From NCBI GenBank assembly GCA_046566095.1, contig JBKHXI010000083.1, positions 1 to 7,333 on the forward strand: a stretch of DNA of 7,333 nt. The letters run 5' to 3'. Shown here piece after piece: positions 6,200-7,333 of the stretch (position 1 is the stretch's first letter; each line of letters opens with the position of its first letter). The notes under the pieces are model-generated. The model did not search any database and was not told the origin of the DNA. It was given only the letters and a program-made list of their open reading frames with translations. The translations under genes were made by a program, and so were the position numbers. This DNA is from CAMPJU01 sp046566095 (GTDB lineage: Bacteria > Pseudomonadota > Gammaproteobacteria > Xanthomonadales > Xanthomonadaceae).

Positions 6200-6738
6200 A
6201 GCCGGAGATTCTCAAGGTGCCTGTTTAAGCCTACAAATCTCGATGCAGCCTCACGTAGCTCCCTGGCAGCATGGTCCCAGAAGACCACCTCAACGAAATA
6301 GCCGTCTTTTTTAAGCTCATTGATGGTAGGAACGTAATCCGCATCTCCTGCGACCAATACAAAAACATCCTCATGTGGATCGCCGAGCTTGTAGGCGTCC
6401 TTGGTCAGCAAGGTGGCAATGCCAGTATCGATCTTTTTCTCTTTGTTCTTGACGTTACGGTCCTCTAGATGCAACTCGAATCCGGCCTTTTCTGCATAGG
6501 TCCATATTCCGTCGTTCGGCGGTGGACGAGAACCGAACAACGCAGCACGCTTTATTGTTCTTTTGTCCGAGCCGCAGAGGAACTCGTGCAGCTTTCCAAA
6601 GCTGATGGTATAGCCATGATCAAGGATGCCGTCATTCATTGCCTCATAGATGTTGTCGGCGAGGCCATGTGTAACTGCACTCACTCTCCGCCCCTCGATG
6701 TAGAGGTTGGAGTTGTCAACGTAAACATAATCAGCCAC
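6196..6738 (-). CDS. NYN-domain (LabA-like, PIN-fold) putative ribonuclease
   Basis: This 180-residue protein is a single NYN domain, the LabA/DUF88 branch of PIN-like nucleases. The acidic metal-binding residues expected of the fold are present: D8 and N11 in VYVDNSNLYIEG, D104 in KKIDTGIATLLTKDAY, and D132/D134 in VLVAGDADYVPTINELKKDGY (128-148). The last strand, VEVVFWDHAAREL, also fits. A metal-dependent RNase is therefore likely; its RNA target and biological role are unknown. The start is GTG 6736-6738, supported by AGGGG followed by an AG-rich run (minus strand, 6753-6742). GC is much lower than in the neighbours: 28 of 60 bases in 6301-6360 and 26 of 60 in 6421-6480, against well over two-thirds in the flanking genes, which suggests horizontal acquisition. 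The gene is alone on its strand, and a perfect inverted repeat brackets it, one arm between the ribosome site and the upstream region and the other over the stop codon. No antitoxin, methylase or other defence partner is visible. Confidence 0.85.
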   Translation of the reverse strand: MADYVYVDNSNLYIEGRRVSAVTHGLADNIYEAMNDGILDHGYTISFGKLHEFLCGSDKRTIKRAALFGSRPPPNDGIWTYAEKAGFELHLEDRNVKNKEKKIDTGIATLLTKDAYKLGDPHEDVFVLVAGDADYVPTINELKKDGYFVEVVFWDHAARELREAASRFVGLNRHLENLRL

Positions 6739-6751
6739 GACTCTCTCTCCC

Positions 6752-6763
6752 CTGAGTGCTAAC
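6752..6763. repeat. Right arm of the 12-bp inverted repeat bracketing the NYN gene
   Basis: CTGAGTGCTAAC pairs perfectly with 6188-6199. It lies immediately upstream of the NYN ribosome site, 13 bases from the GTG start. Its core GAGTGCTAA equals the right half-site of CIRCE. The outer flanks (AATT on the left, TACT on the right) show no obvious target-site duplication. Confidence 0.7.
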
Positions 6764-6881
6764 TACTCTTCAGCCCCTTGGCGGGGGCGTTGCACCGAGT
6801 ATGCCCGCCAGCGCCGGGGCGCGCCACAGCGGAAATCCAGCGTCGGAATCCACAAGTTCAGGAACATCTCCGCTTCACTGC

Positions 6882-6905
6882 TTAGCAGGCTGATTAGCAG
6901 GCTGA
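6882..6905. repeat. Perfect tandem duplication of a 12-bp unit
   Basis: TTAGCAGGCTGA occurs twice head to tail (6882-6893 and 6894-6905) without mismatch. The unit is a multiple of three, so it would keep any frame; in the open plus frame it gives LSRL-ISRL. It looks like a replication-slippage product. Confidence 0.75.
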
Positions 6906-7041
6906 CCGTGTCATCCGGCGTGGGGTGGCGTATACGAGTTACACAGGAATTGGATCCGGCGTAACGGACGCGCAGGCGCGGCGATTGCTGCTGCAAGTGC
7001 GCGTGCTTGTGTGTATCAGGTATTACAGCGACCCCACGAAG

Positions 7042-7064
7042 AAGGCCGGCTATGCCGGCCTTTT
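7042..7064. terminator. Intrinsic terminator hairpin after rhlE (possibly bidirectional)
   Basis: AAGGCCGGC (7042-7050) and GCCGGCCTT (7054-7062) form a 9-bp GC-rich stem with the 3-nt loop TAT. It lies 22-45 bases beyond the minus-strand rhlE stop. On the minus strand the stem is followed by TTCTTCG, a weak T-run; on the plus strand the run is TTTTCCTTGTT, which is better although no confident plus-strand gene precedes it. It may act in both directions and insulate rhlE from the NYN islet. Confidence 0.7.
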
Positions 7065-7085
7065 CCTTGTTGCGAACGGCGTGCG

Positions 7086-7333
7086 TCAGGCCCGCGAATC
7101 GCGCCTGCCGCCCTGTCCGCGCCCGCCGCTGTGCTGCTTGGGGCCGGCGTGCGGCTGGGCGCCGCGCGCGGCTGGCCGGCCGTGCGGGCGGTGCGCGGGC
7201 TTGCGTGCGGCGTTGCCGCCCGGGCGGCGCGCGCCGGCGGCGTCGGAGCCCATGCGGACCGGCTGGCTCGGCTCGAAGCCGGCCACGGTCTCCATGCGGA
7301 TGTCGTCCTTGAGGATGCGCTGGATCTGGCGCA
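7086..7333 (-). CDS. rhlE: RhlE-type DEAD-box ATP-dependent RNA helicase, C-terminal fragment
   Basis: The minus-strand frame is open to the right edge and ends at TGA 7086-7088, giving 81 complete C-terminal residues. It begins RQIQRILKDDIRMETVAGF and continues EPSQPVRMG, the end of the helicase C-terminal core and its extension as found in RhlE-type helicases. A basic tail rich in Arg, Gly, His and Pro follows (GGNAARKPAHRPHGRPAARG, then SGGRGQGGRRDSRA), typical of the RNA-binding tails of this family. The catalytic DEAD and helicase motifs lie outside the window. The protein would unwind RNA duplexes in ribosome assembly or mRNA turnover. The assignment rests on the short core segment plus the tail, so another RhlE-like paralogue is possible. 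A terminator hairpin follows the stop. Confidence 0.75.
   Translation of the reverse strand, partial: RQIQRILKDDIRMETVAGFEPSQPVRMGSDAAGARRPGGNAARKPAHRPHGRPAARGAQPHAGPKQHSGGRGQGGRRDSRA

Larger units (their letters stand above)
6764..7085. other. Gap of uncertain content between the NYN and rhlE genes
   Basis: No gene can be called with confidence. On the plus strand, a frame from 6731 to the TAA at 6962-6964 is open but has no start codon; it reads ...SSVGIHKFRNISASLL and ends WRIRVTQELDPA, and could be a decayed 3' gene end. On the minus strand, a 77-codon frame from a TTG at 6996 to a stop at 6763 overlaps it; I recognise no family in either. The stretch also holds a GCCCC/GGGGC hairpin (about 6773-6787), a 12-bp tandem duplication (6882-6905) and the terminator at 7042-7064. 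Composition is mixed, lower in GC than the left half of the window. Confidence 0.45.

Noticed and set aside
6075..6314. Small plus-strand frame spanning the gap and the NYN 3' end
   Set aside because: Antisense to the NYN gene in its second half, with no ribosome site and no family signature.
6763..6996. A 77-codon minus-strand frame just upstream of the NYN gene, a candidate antitoxin or partner
   Set aside because: It has a TTG start without a ribosome site, runs through the tandem duplication, overlaps an equally open plus frame and shows no antitoxin or DNA-binding signature.
1..7333. CRISPR array, tRNA or rRNA genes
   Set aside because: No regularly spaced repeats of CRISPR type, no tRNA T-arm plus CCA pattern and no rRNA-like stretch were seen on either strand.

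Overview
The window looks like a piece of chromosome from a GC-rich gammaproteobacterium, most likely of the Xanthomonadaceae/Lysobacteraceae (Lysobacter, Luteimonas or Pseudoxanthomonas-like). This rests on very high GC with strong GC3 bias in the housekeeping part, dispersed REP elements with a GTAGGAGC head, and the mix of families present. The genus is an inference and cannot be fixed from this sequence alone.

Layout: (1) 1-822, the body of a thioredoxin-TPR chaperedoxin (CnoX/YbbN family), cut by the left edge. (2) 823-1011, a non-coding gap with two inward-facing REP copies and a long hairpin. (3) 1012-3069, a Hanks-type Ser/Thr kinase with one membrane segment and a C-terminal formylglycine-generating-enzyme-like domain whose catalytic cysteine positions are replaced. 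(4) 3177-3860, a two-helix DUF502 membrane protein, preceded by a REP copy and a -10-like hexamer so close to the ATG that its mRNA may be leaderless; its stop codon lies inside a 29-bp-arm palindrome. (5) 4053-5888, a DUF885 lipoprotein with metallopeptidase-like motifs. (6) 5889-6187, non-coding, with a dispersed repeat. (7) 6196-6738 on the minus strand, a LabA-like NYN-domain protein, clearly lower in GC and bracketed by a perfect 12-bp inverted repeat. (8) 6764-7085, a gap without a confident gene, with a tandem 12-bp duplication and a terminator hairpin. (9) 7086-7333 on the minus strand, the C-terminus of an RhlE-type DEAD-box RNA helicase, cut by the right edge.

The first four genes all read rightward but are separated by repeat-bearing gaps, and nothing shows that they form one operon or pathway. 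A loose theme is envelope and stress physiology: a chaperone-like thioredoxin, a transmembrane kinase, a membrane protein and a lipoprotein hydrolase. The NYN gene is the accessory item: different base composition, opposite strand, precise inverted-repeat borders and no recognisable partner. I did not find a clear new multi-gene system. The most unusual signals are the bracketed NYN islet and the degenerate sensor domain of the kinase.
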